From: an uncultured Collinsella sp.
Lineage (GTDB): Bacteria > Actinomycetota > Coriobacteriia > Coriobacteriales > Coriobacteriaceae
Length of the DNA stretch: 64,000 nucleotides
Direction: 5' to 3'
NCBI GenBank assembly: GCA_947002045.1
Contig: CAMQJB010000004.1
Span: 9,718 to 73,717 of the forward strand
The notes below the pieces were generated by a model. It saw only the letters and a list, made by a program, of their open reading frames with translations, was not told the origin of the DNA and did not search any database. How positions within the stretch are numbered: position 1 is the first letter of the stretch; each line of letters begins with the position of its first letter. This document shows positions 1-8,775 of this stretch, one piece after another. The position numbers and the translations under genes were made by a program.

Positions 1-45
1 GTTGAACGTCAGATTGTCCAAATGCGGCCCGCGCAGCGTCGAGCC

Positions 46-72
46 GTTACGCGGTTCGTAGAACCGCGTAAC
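46..72. other. 12-bp perfect palindrome at the window edge
   Basis: GTTACGCGGTTC at 46-57 is followed by GTA and then its exact complement at 61-72, touching the queA stop codon. No T-tract follows on the minus strand, so it is not a textbook intrinsic terminator. Bases 1-60 are open in several frames, but I do not recognise a gene in them. Confidence 0.6.
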
Positions 73-1289
73 TAACAAATGAGCATGGCATCGCCAAAGC
101 TGAAGAAGCGATAACGTTCTTCGATAGCGGCGGCGTAGGCATCCATGATCTGGTCGCGGGAGGCAAGCGCGCTCACGAGCATCATGAGCGTGGAACGCGG
201 CACGTGGAAGTTGGTGATCAGTGCGTCGACCACGTGATAGGTCGAGCCAGGCATGAGGTAGAGCTGCGTTGTCGCGTTCTCGCGCACCACGATGTCACCG
301 CGGCCGAGCGTGTCGGCGCCGTCCTCGCGGCCTTCAAAATAGCGTGCCGTCACGGCCGGATCGGACACCGGCGCGTCCGCGTCAAAGGCGCTCTCGAGCG
401 AGCGCACCGCCGTGGTACCGACAGCGATCACGCGATGCCCCTCGGCCTTCGCCTTATGCACGGCGTCGACAACCTCCTGCGACACGTGGTAGCGCTCGGT
501 GTGCATGACGTGCTGCGTGGGGTCGTCCTCCTCCACCAAGCGGAAGGTATCGATGCCCACCTCGAGCTCAACGGCGGCAAACTTCGCGCCCTTGGCCTCG
601 ATAGCGGCCATGAGCTCGGGAGTAAAGTGCAGACCCGCCGTGGGAGCGGCAGCCGAGTGCTCCTCCTTCATGGCGTAGACGGTCTGGTACTTCTCGGGAT
701 CGCCCTCGTAATCGGTAATGTAGGGCGGCAGCGGCACGTGACCGGCAGCATGGATGGCCTCGTCGAGCGTGCGCTGCTCGCCGGCGGCATTGCAACCGGC
801 CGGCTCAAAGCGCACCAGACGGCCACCGCGGCTATCGGTGACAAAGTCGACAACCTCGGCCGTCAGCACCACGGGCGCACCCTCGGGCGCATGGGCGCCA
901 CCGGCGCGATACTCAATCTGAGCACCGGGCTTCAGACGCTTGCCCGGCTTGACCAGGCACTCCCAAACATGGCCCAGCGGGTCAACATCCTCGCGGCGCT
1001 TGAGCAGCAGCGTCTCGACCACGCCGCCCGAGCCCGTCTTGCGACCGATCAGGCGGGCCGGCATCACGCGCGTCTTGTTGATGACGAGCACATCGCCCGG
1101 CTCGATATAGTCGATGATGTCACGGAAGATGCGGTGCTCGACGGTACCGCCGTGCTCCAGCGGCGTTCCCGCCTGGGAGCCCTTGCGATCCACCACCAGC
1201 AGGCGGCAGGAGTCGCGCGGCTCGGCAGGAGCCTGGGCAATCAGTTCCTCAGGAAGGTTATAGTCAAAATCATCGGTACGCATAGACAC
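72..1289 (-). CDS. queA: S-adenosylmethionine:tRNA ribosyltransferase-isomerase QueA
   Basis: QueA transfers and isomerises the ribosyl group of S-adenosylmethionine onto preQ1 at position 34 of tRNAs with GUN anticodons, giving epoxyqueuosine. The 405-residue protein is full length and opens with the family signature MRTDDFDYNLPEELIAQAP; the C-terminal part carries HSAAAPTAGLHFT and the NFHVPRSTLMMLV block. Translation probably begins at a GTG (1287-1289), because AAGGAG lies at the correct distance from it; the internal ATG two codons later is the alternative. It lies 64 bp downstream of queH on the same strand, so consecutive queuosine steps are probably co-transcribed. Confidence 0.96.
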   Translation of the reverse strand: MSMRTDDFDYNLPEELIAQAPAEPRDSCRLLVVDRKGSQAGTPLEHGGTVEHRIFRDIIDYIEPGDVLVINKTRVMPARLIGRKTGSGGVVETLLLKRREDVDPLGHVWECLVKPGKRLKPGAQIEYRAGGAHAPEGAPVVLTAEVVDFVTDSRGGRLVRFEPAGCNAAGEQRTLDEAIHAAGHVPLPPYITDYEGDPEKYQTVYAMKEEHSAAAPTAGLHFTPELMAAIEAKGAKFAAVELEVGIDTFRLVEEDDPTQHVMHTERYHVSQEVVDAVHKAKAEGHRVIAVGTTAVRSLESAFDADAPVSDPAVTARYFEGREDGADTLGRGDIVVRENATTQLYLMPGSTYHVVDALITNFHVPRSTLMMLVSALASRDQIMDAYAAAIEERYRFFSFGDAMLIC

Positions 1290-1353
1290 GTCGGATTCTC
1301 CTTATATAGCTAAAGTCCGTTCTACATCCTAGCAGGCTGACGTCCCAAATGAA

Positions 1354-1935
1354 CTACTTTTTGGCAGCTTTGCGCTCATCACGGATGCGGGCGCGGTCCA
1401 TGGCCGCCTCGACGGCCGAGAATCGGCAGCCGCAATAATTCTGCCGATACATGCCCAGCTCGCGCGAACGGCGAGTCGCCTCGGGGTAATACGGGCGAAA
1501 ATCGCGAATGACCGGCGTAAGCCCGCGGGCGGCAGCCAGACGCTCCAACACATCATTGCAGGTCTCGAACAGCTGATACGGTGAGACGGCGAGCGTCGTG
1601 CCCACGAACTCAAACCCGCGCTCCTGGGCCACGCGGCACGCCTCGGCCAAGCGCAAGGCATAGCACGCGCGACAGCGACGGGGCCGATCGGCACCCAGTG
1701 GGGCCACGCCGGCCTCCCAGCGCTCGCGGTCCTCCCCCGCCTCGATGAGCTCGATGTCGCCATCGGCACACCACCGGCGCAGCTCGTCCAAGCGCCGCTG
1801 CCATTCATCGCGAGGCTGAATATTGGGATTGGTCCAGCAAATCGTGGGCTCAAACCCTTCCTCGCGCAGCAGGCGAACCGGCTCCAGCGAGCACGGCGCA
1901 CAGCAAGCATGCAGCAGCAACGGCTTCATCAACAT
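1354..1935 (-). CDS. queH: epoxyqueuosine reductase QueH
   Basis: QueH reduces epoxyqueuosine to queuosine in tRNA; it is the cobalamin-independent alternative to QueG. The 193-residue protein shows the family's cysteine sets: HACCAPCS near the N-terminus (Cys11, Cys12, Cys15), CRACYALRLAEA in the middle and NYCGC near the C-terminus, which bind the iron-sulfur cluster and metal. The frame stays open upstream to 2133, but that would overlap the DUF3267 gene and add unrelated sequence; ATG codons at 1935 and 1929 start just before the conserved part. The start sits at the edge of a repeat fragment (1934-1955). It lies directly before queA. Confidence 0.93.
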   Translation of the reverse strand: MLMKPLLLHACCAPCSLEPVRLLREEGFEPTICWTNPNIQPRDEWQRRLDELRRWCADGDIELIEAGEDRERWEAGVAPLGADRPRRCRACYALRLAEACRVAQERGFEFVGTTLAVSPYQLFETCNDVLERLAAARGLTPVIRDFRPYYPEATRRSRELGMYRQNYCGCRFSAVEAAMDRARIRDERKAAKK

Positions 1936-1955
1936 CCCCGTCCCAGAAAAATCAT
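1934..1955. repeat. partial copy of inverted-repeat family A
   Basis: These 22 bases are identical to the core of the arms of the complete inverted repeat at 47417-47525 (core GTCCCAGAAAAATCAT). Only one arm is present. It abuts the queH start codon and supplies the G-rich stretch just upstream of it. Confidence 0.8.
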
Positions 1956-1963
1956 CCCAAAGA

Positions 1964-2533
1964 CTACCTTGCGAAAAAACGGACACCAAAGGACGTGTCC
2001 TCGCAGGCGACAATGCGACGGTCGCGCAGGATGGTCCGCACGTAATACCAATCGCCCACACAGCCCGACAAGTGCAGACCAGCCGCCAAGTAGCACAGCA
2101 GCGGATAGCCCGAGAACGCAAACCCCAGGGCAAACGCCACCGTCAAGGCAACCGTCGGCGCTAGGCAAATGACCATGTACCTCACACGCGAATACACCAC
2201 GCCCTCGGCGCAGGCGTAAATCATGCAGGTTTCGCGATTCGCCCCGAAGGTCACCCGCACGCCCGCAGGCGCCAGCAGCTTAAAAAACACACCGTGCACC
2301 AGCTCGTGCACGGCAAATGACGCCGCCGAAACCGCAGCCAAGCCGACTATCCAACCCAAGACAACCGTCCAGCCACCCGCGTCAGCCGCATCCAGATCCG
2401 CAGACCCGCCCAGCAGCATAAACACCGGCACCAGGCACACGGCAAATGCGCCAAGCACCGCCATCCCCCACACAAAGCAGGCGTGCAGAAAATCCTCGTC
2501 CTCAAACGCATGTATGTTGGAAATCTCATTCAT
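1964..2533 (-). CDS. DUF3267 membrane zincin-like protein
   Basis: The 189-residue membrane protein carries FAVHELVHGVFFK, with an HExxH zinc-protease motif at about His76-Glu77-His80, inside a hydrophobic protein with about four transmembrane segments (roughly 22-42, 56-75, 115-137, 140-155). This is the layout of the DUF3267 family, putative intramembrane metalloproteases related to site-2-protease-like zincins. The substrate is unknown. The ATG at 2531-2533 has no strong ribosome site. Its 3' end is 28 bp from the queH start, so all three minus-strand genes may share a transcript, although no functional link to queuosine is evident. Confidence 0.8.
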   Translation of the reverse strand: MNEISNIHAFEDEDFLHACFVWGMAVLGAFAVCLVPVFMLLGGSADLDAADAGGWTVVLGWIVGLAAVSAASFAVHELVHGVFFKLLAPAGVRVTFGANRETCMIYACAEGVVYSRVRYMVICLAPTVALTVAFALGFAFSGYPLLCYLAAGLHLSGCVGDWYYVRTILRDRRIVACEDTSFGVRFFAR

Positions 2534-2665
2534 AGCATCTTAGGATAGCGCCCCTGCCACGTACCCGTCCGCATGTGCGATAATGTCGAACGATATGCAC
2601 GAATTGACCACCGCGCCGCCGAGCCCCGCGCCCGGCCGCGCCCTCACCATATGCGAAGGAGTCCC

Positions 2666-4816
2666 ATGGCATCCAAATACTCCATGAACGACCGTCCCAG
2701 CTGGCCTCGCCGCGCCATCGTTACCGCCGGCGAGCCCTACGGCAACAAGGGCCTTCACTTTGGCCACGTTGGCGGCGTCTTTGTCCCTGCCGACTTCTTC
2801 GCCCGCTTCCTGCGCGACCGCCTGGGCCGCGAGAACGTCATCTTCACCTCGGGCACCGACTGCTATGGCTCGCCCATCATGGAGAGCTACCGCAAGCTCA
2901 AGGAGAACGAGGGCTACGACAAGTCCATTAGCGAGTATGTCGAGTCCAATCACTCCCGCCAGGCCGCGACCCTCAACAACTACAACATCAGCTGTGACAT
3001 CTACGGCGGCTCGGGCCTTGAGCCGGCTGCGCAGATTCACAACGAGGTGACCGCCGAGATTATCGAGCGTCTGCACGAGCAGGGCACCATCTCCAAGCGC
3101 TCCACGCTGCAGTTCTACGATGCCAAGGCCGGCACGTTCCTCAACGGCCGTCAGGTGATCGGCCGCTGCCCCATCCAGGGCTGCAAGTCCGAGAAAGCCT
3201 ACGCCGACGAGTGCGACCTGGGTCACCAGTTTGAGCCCGAGGAGCTCATCGCGCCCAAGAGCCAGCTCACCGGCGAGGTGCCCGAGCTGCGCCCGGTAGA
3301 CAACCTCTACTTTGACCTGCCGGCCTACCTCGACTTTATGAAGACCTATACCGCCAAGCTCGCCCAGAACCCGCAGGTTCGCTCCGTGGTCTCCAAGACC
3401 ATGGAGGAGTGGCTGCTGCCGGCCCAGCTCTACATCCAGAACAAGTTCCGCGAGGCCTTCGACGCCGTCGAGGACCAGCTGCCCGAGCACACCGTACTGG
3501 AGCCCGAGGGCAACAAGAGCAGCTTTACCGTCACCTTCCCCAGCTGGAAGGAGCGCGACGACGCCCACGCGGTGCTCGCCAACGGCGGCGTGCGCTTCCG
3601 CAGCGGCAAGGCACTCGTGCCCTTCCGCATCACCGGCAACATCGACTGGGGCGTTCCGGTGCCCGAGGTCGACGGCGTGAACGACGTCACCTGCTGGTGC
3701 TGGCCCGAGAGCCTGTGGGCGCCCATCAGCTATACGCGCACCGTGCTCGCACGCGATGCCCGCGCCGCCGGCGTAACTGAGGGTGTCGCCGCCCAGGATG
3801 CCGCCCTCATGGGCGAGCCCGCCGCCGATTCCACGCAGGTACCCGCACCCACCTACCAGCACAGCTCGCTCGACTGGCGCGACTGGTGGTGCTCGGACGA
3901 CGCGCAAATCTACCAGTTCATCGGTCAGGACAACATCTACTTCTACTGCATCGCGCAGACCGCCATGTGGGAGGCCCTGGGCTGGAACCTCACGCAGAGC
4001 ACCGTCAGCGCCTGCTACCACCTGCTCTACATGGGCAAAAAGGCCAGCTCGTCCTCGCAGACGCCTCCCCCGCCGGCAGACGACCTGCTCAACCACTACA
4101 CCTGCGAGCAGATGCGCGCGCATTGGCTGTCGCTCGGCCTATCCGAGAAGCCGGTGAGCTTTAGCCCCAAGGCATACGACACGCGCGTGACCGGCAAGGA
4201 CAAGGACGGCAACGAGGTGCGCGCCTGCGACGACAAGCGCGTCATCGATCCGGCCCTTAAGGAGAGCGCTCTTTTGACCGGAGTGTTCAACCGCCTGGCC
4301 CGCAGCTGCTTCTACGGCGTCGCCGTCAAGGAGGGCGACGAGAGCCCCTATCGCAACGGTTGCATTCCGGCCGGTGCCGCCTCTGCCGCCGTGGTCGAGG
4401 CTGCCGAGCAGGCCGCCCTTGCCTTTGAGCAGGCCATGTACAAGTTCGAGACGCACCGCGCGCTCGCCGTGTGCGACGACTACCTGCGCGCCGCCAACAA
4501 GCGTTGGAGCGATGCCTCCAAGGCCGCCAACAAGCTCGAGGGCGAGCCGGCCAACGCCGCCATGAAGCAGGCCCTGGTCGACGCCTTTACCGAGCTGCGC
4601 GTGGCGACCGTCCTGATGCACGGCATCGTCCCGGCCGGCTGCGAGCTCATCTGCGAGTACTTCGACGTCGACCCGGTCGCCTTCTTTAGCTGGGACAACA
4701 TCTTTGCCTCTACGGACGAGCTTATGGAGAGCCTGGGCGAGAAGCCCGGCGAGCACCGCGTGAAGCCGCTGCCCCCGCGCTTCGACTTCTTTAGCAAGCA
4801 CGAGAGCCAGTACTAA
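2666..4816 (+). CDS. metG: class I tRNA ligase, methionyl-tRNA synthetase-like
   Basis: This 716-residue class I aminoacyl-tRNA synthetase is most like methionyl-tRNA synthetases. TAGEPYGNKGLHFGHVGG near residue 20-37 contains the HIGH-type motif (HFGH); a cysteine/histidine knuckle (CPIQGC then CDLGH) follows near residue 170-190. The second signature is unusual: where KMSKS is expected it reads GKKASSSSQTPPPP (about residues 457-470). The C-terminal helical domain resembles an anticodon-binding domain (NKRWSDASKAAN). ATG 2666 is chosen over upstream in-frame starts because AAGGAG lies 4 bp before it. It may be the housekeeping enzyme or a divergent paralog; the amino-acid specificity is inferred. 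Confidence 0.85.
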   Translation: MASKYSMNDRPSWPRRAIVTAGEPYGNKGLHFGHVGGVFVPADFFARFLRDRLGRENVIFTSGTDCYGSPIMESYRKLKENEGYDKSISEYVESNHSRQAATLNNYNISCDIYGGSGLEPAAQIHNEVTAEIIERLHEQGTISKRSTLQFYDAKAGTFLNGRQVIGRCPIQGCKSEKAYADECDLGHQFEPEELIAPKSQLTGEVPELRPVDNLYFDLPAYLDFMKTYTAKLAQNPQVRSVVSKTMEEWLLPAQLYIQNKFREAFDAVEDQLPEHTVLEPEGNKSSFTVTFPSWKERDDAHAVLANGGVRFRSGKALVPFRITGNIDWGVPVPEVDGVNDVTCWCWPESLWAPISYTRTVLARDARAAGVTEGVAAQDAALMGEPAADSTQVPAPTYQHSSLDWRDWWCSDDAQIYQFIGQDNIYFYCIAQTAMWEALGWNLTQSTVSACYHLLYMGKKASSSSQTPPPPADDLLNHYTCEQMRAHWLSLGLSEKPVSFSPKAYDTRVTGKDKDGNEVRACDDKRVIDPALKESALLTGVFNRLARSCFYGVAVKEGDESPYRNGCIPAGAASAAVVEAAEQAALAFEQAMYKFETHRALAVCDDYLRAANKRWSDASKAANKLEGEPANAAMKQALVDAFTELRVATVLMHGIVPAGCELICEYFDVDPVAFFSWDNIFASTDELMESLGEKPGEHRVKPLPPRFDFFSKHESQY

Positions 4817-4875
4817 AGCACGCCGGCAGCAGCGTGCCCGGAAAGTAGTCAATTTGGGACGGGAAGGAAAGACGG

Positions 4876-5979
4876 ATGTCCAAGCCGCGTCGTCGTAAGC
4901 AGAAAAAGCAGGTTAAGCCCGAGCTCAAGCTTAGGCAGTTTGCCGCTACCGAGCTTTCCGACCGGCTTGCCGCCCAACACTCCGCCGCCGACCTGCCGCG
5001 CTTTATGGTCGACACGGTTGCCGGTGCCTATACGCCTGCCGATGCCGAGCTCATGATCGAGGGCTTTGGCGCCGCAGCCGCGCGCCCAGTCACGCTGCGC
5101 GCCAACACGCTCAAGGCGACCGCCGAGGACATTGCCGCGGCACTCGACGCCGCCGGGATCGCCCACCGCTCCGTCGCGTGGTACCCGGACGCGTTCATCT
5201 TGCCCGAGGCCCAGGTTTCCGATCTGTGGGATCTCGACATCTACCGTGACGGCAAAATCTATCTGCAGAGCTTGTCGTCCATGATGCCGCCTTTGGTGCT
5301 GGGCGCCCAGGCCGGCGAGGACATCCTGGACATGTGCGCGGCCCCCGGCGGCAAGACGACGCAGATCGCCGCCCTCACCCAGGGACAGGCGCACCTCACC
5401 GCCTGTGAGATGAGCATTCCCCGCGCCGAAAAGCTCGAGGCAAACTTGGGCCGCCAGGGCGCCAAAAACGTGCCCGTCATGCGCATTGACGCACGCGAGC
5501 TCGACGAGTTCTTCCGCTTTGACCGTATCCTGCTCGACGCCCCCTGCACCGGCACGGGCACCGTCATCAGCGGCAACGAAAAGAGCCTGCGCGGCCTCAC
5601 CGAACAGTTGCTCGTTAAGTGCGCCCGCTCGCAGCGCGCGCTTCTGGACCGCGCCATGGGGGCCCTCAAACCGGGCGGCACGCTCGTCTATTCGACCTGT
5701 TCGATCTTGCCGCAGGAAAACGAGGATGCCCTGCAAGAGGCCCTCGACAAGCACATGGACTGCGAGCTCATCCCCCTCGACGGCACGCCAAGCGAAAGCG
5801 AAGCGCGTCGCGCCCAGGGTGCCGGCGAGGATCCGCATATCGAGTGCAACGCCCTTACCGAAGCCATTGCCGAAGGCCACGTCTCGGCCATTGCCAACGG
5901 CATGCCCGGCACGCTGACCATTCCGCCCAGTCGCGACTTTGAGGGCTTCTATATCGCCCTGGTCCGAAAACGCAGCTAG
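4876..5979 (+). CDS. RsmB/NOP-family RNA m5C methyltransferase
   Basis: This S-adenosylmethionine-dependent RNA cytosine-C5 methyltransferase has 367 residues. The SAM-binding motif DMCAAPGGKTTQIA lies near residue 151, the motif IV DAPCTGTGT near 220, and the motif VI STCSILPQENE near 271, which includes the catalytic cysteine pair typical of the RsmB/RsmF/NSUN family. The N-terminus is lysine/arginine-rich and there is no NusB-like domain, so it is closer to RsmF-like enzymes; the target is probably 16S rRNA but cannot be fixed. It follows the tRNA ligase gene by 59 bp on the same strand and may be co-transcribed. Confidence 0.9.
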   Translation: MSKPRRRKQKKQVKPELKLRQFAATELSDRLAAQHSAADLPRFMVDTVAGAYTPADAELMIEGFGAAAARPVTLRANTLKATAEDIAAALDAAGIAHRSVAWYPDAFILPEAQVSDLWDLDIYRDGKIYLQSLSSMMPPLVLGAQAGEDILDMCAAPGGKTTQIAALTQGQAHLTACEMSIPRAEKLEANLGRQGAKNVPVMRIDARELDEFFRFDRILLDAPCTGTGTVISGNEKSLRGLTEQLLVKCARSQRALLDRAMGALKPGGTLVYSTCSILPQENEDALQEALDKHMDCELIPLDGTPSESEARRAQGAGEDPHIECNALTEAIAEGHVSAIANGMPGTLTIPPSRDFEGFYIALVRKRS

Positions 5980-6003
5980 CGCACGGATTCAAAACTCAAC
6001 AAG

Positions 6004-6174
6004 CTATCGCCGTGCGCGCCTGTCCTGCTGGTCCTTATGCCGCGCAAGCGCTTCACGCTCCTTGCGCTCAGCCTTTTTGCCCTTGATGGCCGTGACCGCA
6101 AAGTAGATGACCGCGGCGGCAACGATTGCGCCCACGCATAGGCCAATCGAGCCCAACATTGCCGAGAATTCCAT
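6004..6174 (-). CDS. 56-residue single-pass membrane protein
   Basis: A short open frame encodes 56 residues: a short N-terminus (MEFSAMLGS), one hydrophobic helix at about 8-29 (IGLCVGAIVAAAVIYFAVTA), then a strongly charged cytoplasmic tail (KKAERKEREALARHKDQQ and RRARR). The ATG at 6172-6174 is preceded by AGAGAGGTGAC, a convincing ribosome site. A single TM plus a long basic coiled-coil-like tail is typical of small membrane proteins that anchor or regulate partners, but I do not recognise a family. It is convergent with the methylase gene and ends 24 bp beyond its stop. Confidence 0.65.
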   Translation of the reverse strand: MEFSAMLGSIGLCVGAIVAAAVIYFAVTAIKGKKAERKEREALARHKDQQDRRARR

Positions 6175-6366
6175 ACCGCGTCACCTCTCTTTTGTATACG
6201 GGACATTCAAGATAGCACCTCGATTCCCGCCACCACAGCTCCTTCACGTTCGCCGGCCCTTCAGTCTAACGGATGGCGCAGCGGGGAAAAATCAACTCGT
6301 CAAACGATTTAGCACTCGCAACGCCGGTCGTACACTGCCGACCGCACAGCATAGAAACGGACCGCC

Positions 6367-7458
6367 ATGGATTCTCTCAACGATTTGAACGAGCGCGTCG
6401 ACGCCTTTGTCGGCACCAGCTCCTTCGAGACGCCTGCCGCGACGAACGACCAAGCCCCCATCGATGTTCCCGCCGAGGTTCACGAGGACATCGTCGCCTC
6501 GGTCGACTTCTCCGAGGTTGAGCTTGCAGACGAATTTACCGAGCCCCAGGTGGCCGTAACTCCCAACGGCCTTTTGCCCATGGAGCCGCTGCCCATCGAC
6601 GGGCGTCTGCGCAAGGCAGCCCTCCGTATGCCCGATGAGATCGAGGAGGCCAGCGGCTTTACGCTCTTTGGCCGCCGCATCAAATCGCTCATCTACACCA
6701 CCGACGTGGCGGTCATCCGCAACTCCAATGCCGACGCCGTGTTTGCCGTCTACCCCTTCACGCCGCAGCCCGCCATTACGCAAGCGTTGCTGACTGTTGC
6801 CGAGTGCCCGGTCTTTGTGGGCGTTGGCGGCGGCACCACCACCGGTAAGCGTTCCGTGCAGATGGCGGCCGTATCCGAGATGCAGGGCGCGGCGGGCTGC
6901 GTGGTCAACTCCCCCGCTACTGCCGAGATGGTCGAGCACATCACCAACATCGCCGACATCCCCGTCATCGCCACGGTCGTTCGCTGCGACGACGATGCTC
7001 ACGCCAAGGTGCGCGCCGGAGCCAAGATTCTCAACATCGCCGCCGGCAAAAACACGCCCCAGGTCCTGCGCGAGCTGCGCGAGCACTATCCCAACCTGCC
7101 GCTCATCGCACCGGGCGGCAAGACGCCCGAGAGCATCCGTGAAACCATCGCCGCTGGCGCCAACGCCATCATCTGGACGCCGCCTTCGGCCCAGCAGCTT
7201 CAGACCGACATGATGCAGCGATACCGCAAGATGAAAGAAGACGCCACGCCCGTCATCTCGCGCGACGATGTGCCCATTATCGACCAGGTCGCCGCCGCCG
7301 AGGTTAGCCAGGTCGAGAACATGAATCCCGACGTGCCGATCCCCGACGAAGTCATCGAACGCGTCGCTTCGATCCACGATCATATCGAGGAGCGTCGCGC
7401 CAGCCGCGGACTCAAACCCTCGCTGCACGGCTTCTTCTTCCGCGGAAAGAAACGCTAG
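6367..7458 (+). CDS. TIM-barrel-like protein of unknown function
   Basis: The product has 363 residues. The first ~75 are acidic and probably disordered; from about residue 95 it reads as a beta/alpha barrel with a phosphate-binding style ending: VFVGVGGGTTTGKRSV near 155, then GAKILNIAAGK, LPLIAPGGKTPESIRETIA and GANAIIWTPPSA near 245-275. Those late-barrel glycine-rich loops resemble aldolase, KDPG-aldolase or HisA-type phosphate-binding proteins, but I cannot assign a reaction. The C-terminus is basic (HGFFFRGKKR). It is monocistronic, ending in a strong terminator. A TACACT hexamer at 6331-6336 is a possible -10 box. Confidence 0.75.
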   Translation: MDSLNDLNERVDAFVGTSSFETPAATNDQAPIDVPAEVHEDIVASVDFSEVELADEFTEPQVAVTPNGLLPMEPLPIDGRLRKAALRMPDEIEEASGFTLFGRRIKSLIYTTDVAVIRNSNADAVFAVYPFTPQPAITQALLTVAECPVFVGVGGGTTTGKRSVQMAAVSEMQGAAGCVVNSPATAEMVEHITNIADIPVIATVVRCDDDAHAKVRAGAKILNIAAGKNTPQVLRELREHYPNLPLIAPGGKTPESIRETIAAGANAIIWTPPSAQQLQTDMMQRYRKMKEDATPVISRDDVPIIDQVAAAEVSQVENMNPDVPIPDEVIERVASIHDHIEERRASRGLKPSLHGFFFRGKKR

Positions 7459-7469
7459 CCGCAGCAGCA

Positions 7470-7504
7470 AGGCCCGTCCCGCAAACAACGGGACGGGCCT
7501 TTTT
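7470..7504 (+). terminator. intrinsic terminator after the TIM-barrel gene
   Basis: A 12-bp perfect stem (AGGCCCGTCCCG at 7470-7481, complement at 7489-7500) with a 7-base loop runs into TTTTT. Confidence 0.92.
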
Positions 7505-7566
7505 CTGTTATCGAATGTCGGGAGGGACAGGCGCAGCCGTTAAAACCGTCAGCCAGCCCACAAACG

Positions 7567-8457
7567 TTAGTCCACGCGCTTGTCGCCCATAAAGAAGACG
7601 GCCACCGTGCCAGGGCCGGTATGCGAGCCAATCAGAGCACCGATGCTATTGATCTCAATCTTACCTTTGAGCTGCGGAACCTGTTCCTCTATCAGTGCCG
7701 CAACGGCCTCGGCGTCCTCGCGGCACGCCGAGTGCGACATGATGCACTTGCCCGAATAATCCGCGCCGTCCTGCACATGCACCATCACGGTCTTGGCCAT
7801 CTCGGAGATCGCGCGCTTCTTGGTGCGAATCTTCTCGCGTGGCGCCAGCTCACCTTCGCAATCGACCGTCATAAGCGGGCAAATCTTGAGCGCCGTGCCG
7901 ATGATCGCGCTCGCGGTCGAAATGCGACCGCCGCGCAGGTAACTCGACAAATCGGTCGAGAAGAACCAGTGGTGCAGGTTGAGTTTATGCTCCTCAATCC
8001 AAGCGGCCGTCTCGTCGAGCGAAGCGCCGCTATCGCGAACGTCGGCGGCACATTCCGCCAGCAGGCCAAAGCCCGAAGACGCCGCCAGCGAGTCGATGAC
8101 GCGTACCTTGCCGCCCTGGGGATAGCGATCCGCAAGCATCTGCGCCGCAACGCAGGCCGATCCATACGTGCCCGAAATACCCGACGACAACGCCAGGTGC
8201 AGCACGTCTTTACCCTCGGCAACAAACGGCTCCCAAAACTCCTCGTACTCACCCACGCTCACCTGAGACGTCTTGGGCATGGCGCCCGCGGCAATCTGGG
8301 CAAAAAACTCGTCCGGCGCAATCGACTGATACAGATCGTCCGTATAGACAACATCGTCGATCTCGTAATGAAAACACACGACGGGGATATTGCGCGATTC
8401 AAAGAACTCGCGGGTTCGGTCGGCGGCGGATTCACAGGTCAGGACAAAATCACTCAT
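7567..8457 (-). CDS. DegV-family fatty-acid-binding protein
   Basis: DegV proteins bind a long-chain fatty acid and, in Firmicutes, act as FakB subunits delivering it to the FakA kinase. The 296-residue protein has the family hallmarks: TSQVSVGEYEE, SSGISGTYGSA, SYLRGGRISTASAIIG and the closing IGSHTGPGTVAVFF. The start is ATG 8457, because TAAGGAG lies just upstream; the frame extends to 8628 but those residues are non-family. No fakA is in view. It is divergent from fbp across a 318-bp gap. Confidence 0.93.
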   Translation of the reverse strand: MSDFVLTCESAADRTREFFESRNIPVVCFHYEIDDVVYTDDLYQSIAPDEFFAQIAAGAMPKTSQVSVGEYEEFWEPFVAEGKDVLHLALSSGISGTYGSACVAAQMLADRYPQGGKVRVIDSLAASSGFGLLAECAADVRDSGASLDETAAWIEEHKLNLHHWFFSTDLSSYLRGGRISTASAIIGTALKICPLMTVDCEGELAPREKIRTKKRAISEMAKTVMVHVQDGADYSGKCIMSHSACREDAEAVAALIEEQVPQLKGKIEINSIGALIGSHTGPGTVAVFFMGDKRVD

Positions 8458-8775
8458 ATGAGGCTCCTTACTCATTACTGCGCAAATTATCGCACAGCAA
8501 TCGTGAATACGGTACAAATGTCCACTATTTACCAAATTGAACCAAAGGTAGTGAACATCTTTACCGTTATCATCCCTATCGATCCCGGAGGTATGCGCCT
8601 GCAAAAACGACCCCGCGTCTCCATTCAACCGCCATATCTACCTCAACTAAATCGATTTACCAAACCGTTCGGCCAACAATTTGACCTCCCATCTCCAATC
8701 GAAACAAAAGCGGCGCATACTGATAAACGTTTGACGCTGTTTGTCAGTTTTACCAACCACATCGGAAGGTGCCTC
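8458..8775. other. 318-bp divergent intergenic region, degV to fbp
   Basis: No gene seen. It is AT-richer than its flanks and must hold both divergent promoters. Around 8520-8565 is an imperfect inverted repeat (ATGTCCACTATTTACC against GGTAGTGAACAT) that could be an operator; a TTGACG hexamer at 8731-8736 could be an fbp -35 box, but I see no convincing -10 at the expected distance. Confidence 0.5.

Noticed and set aside
2540..4123. 527-codon minus-strand frame opposite the tRNA ligase gene
   Set aside because: Antisense shadow; the plus strand has a ribosome site and aminoacyl-tRNA synthetase motifs.
7621..8775. N-terminal extension of the fbp frame
   Set aside because: It runs through the degV antisense. 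Class III FBPases begin just before the MVAFDRNPQ region, and a ribosome site precedes ATG 8776.
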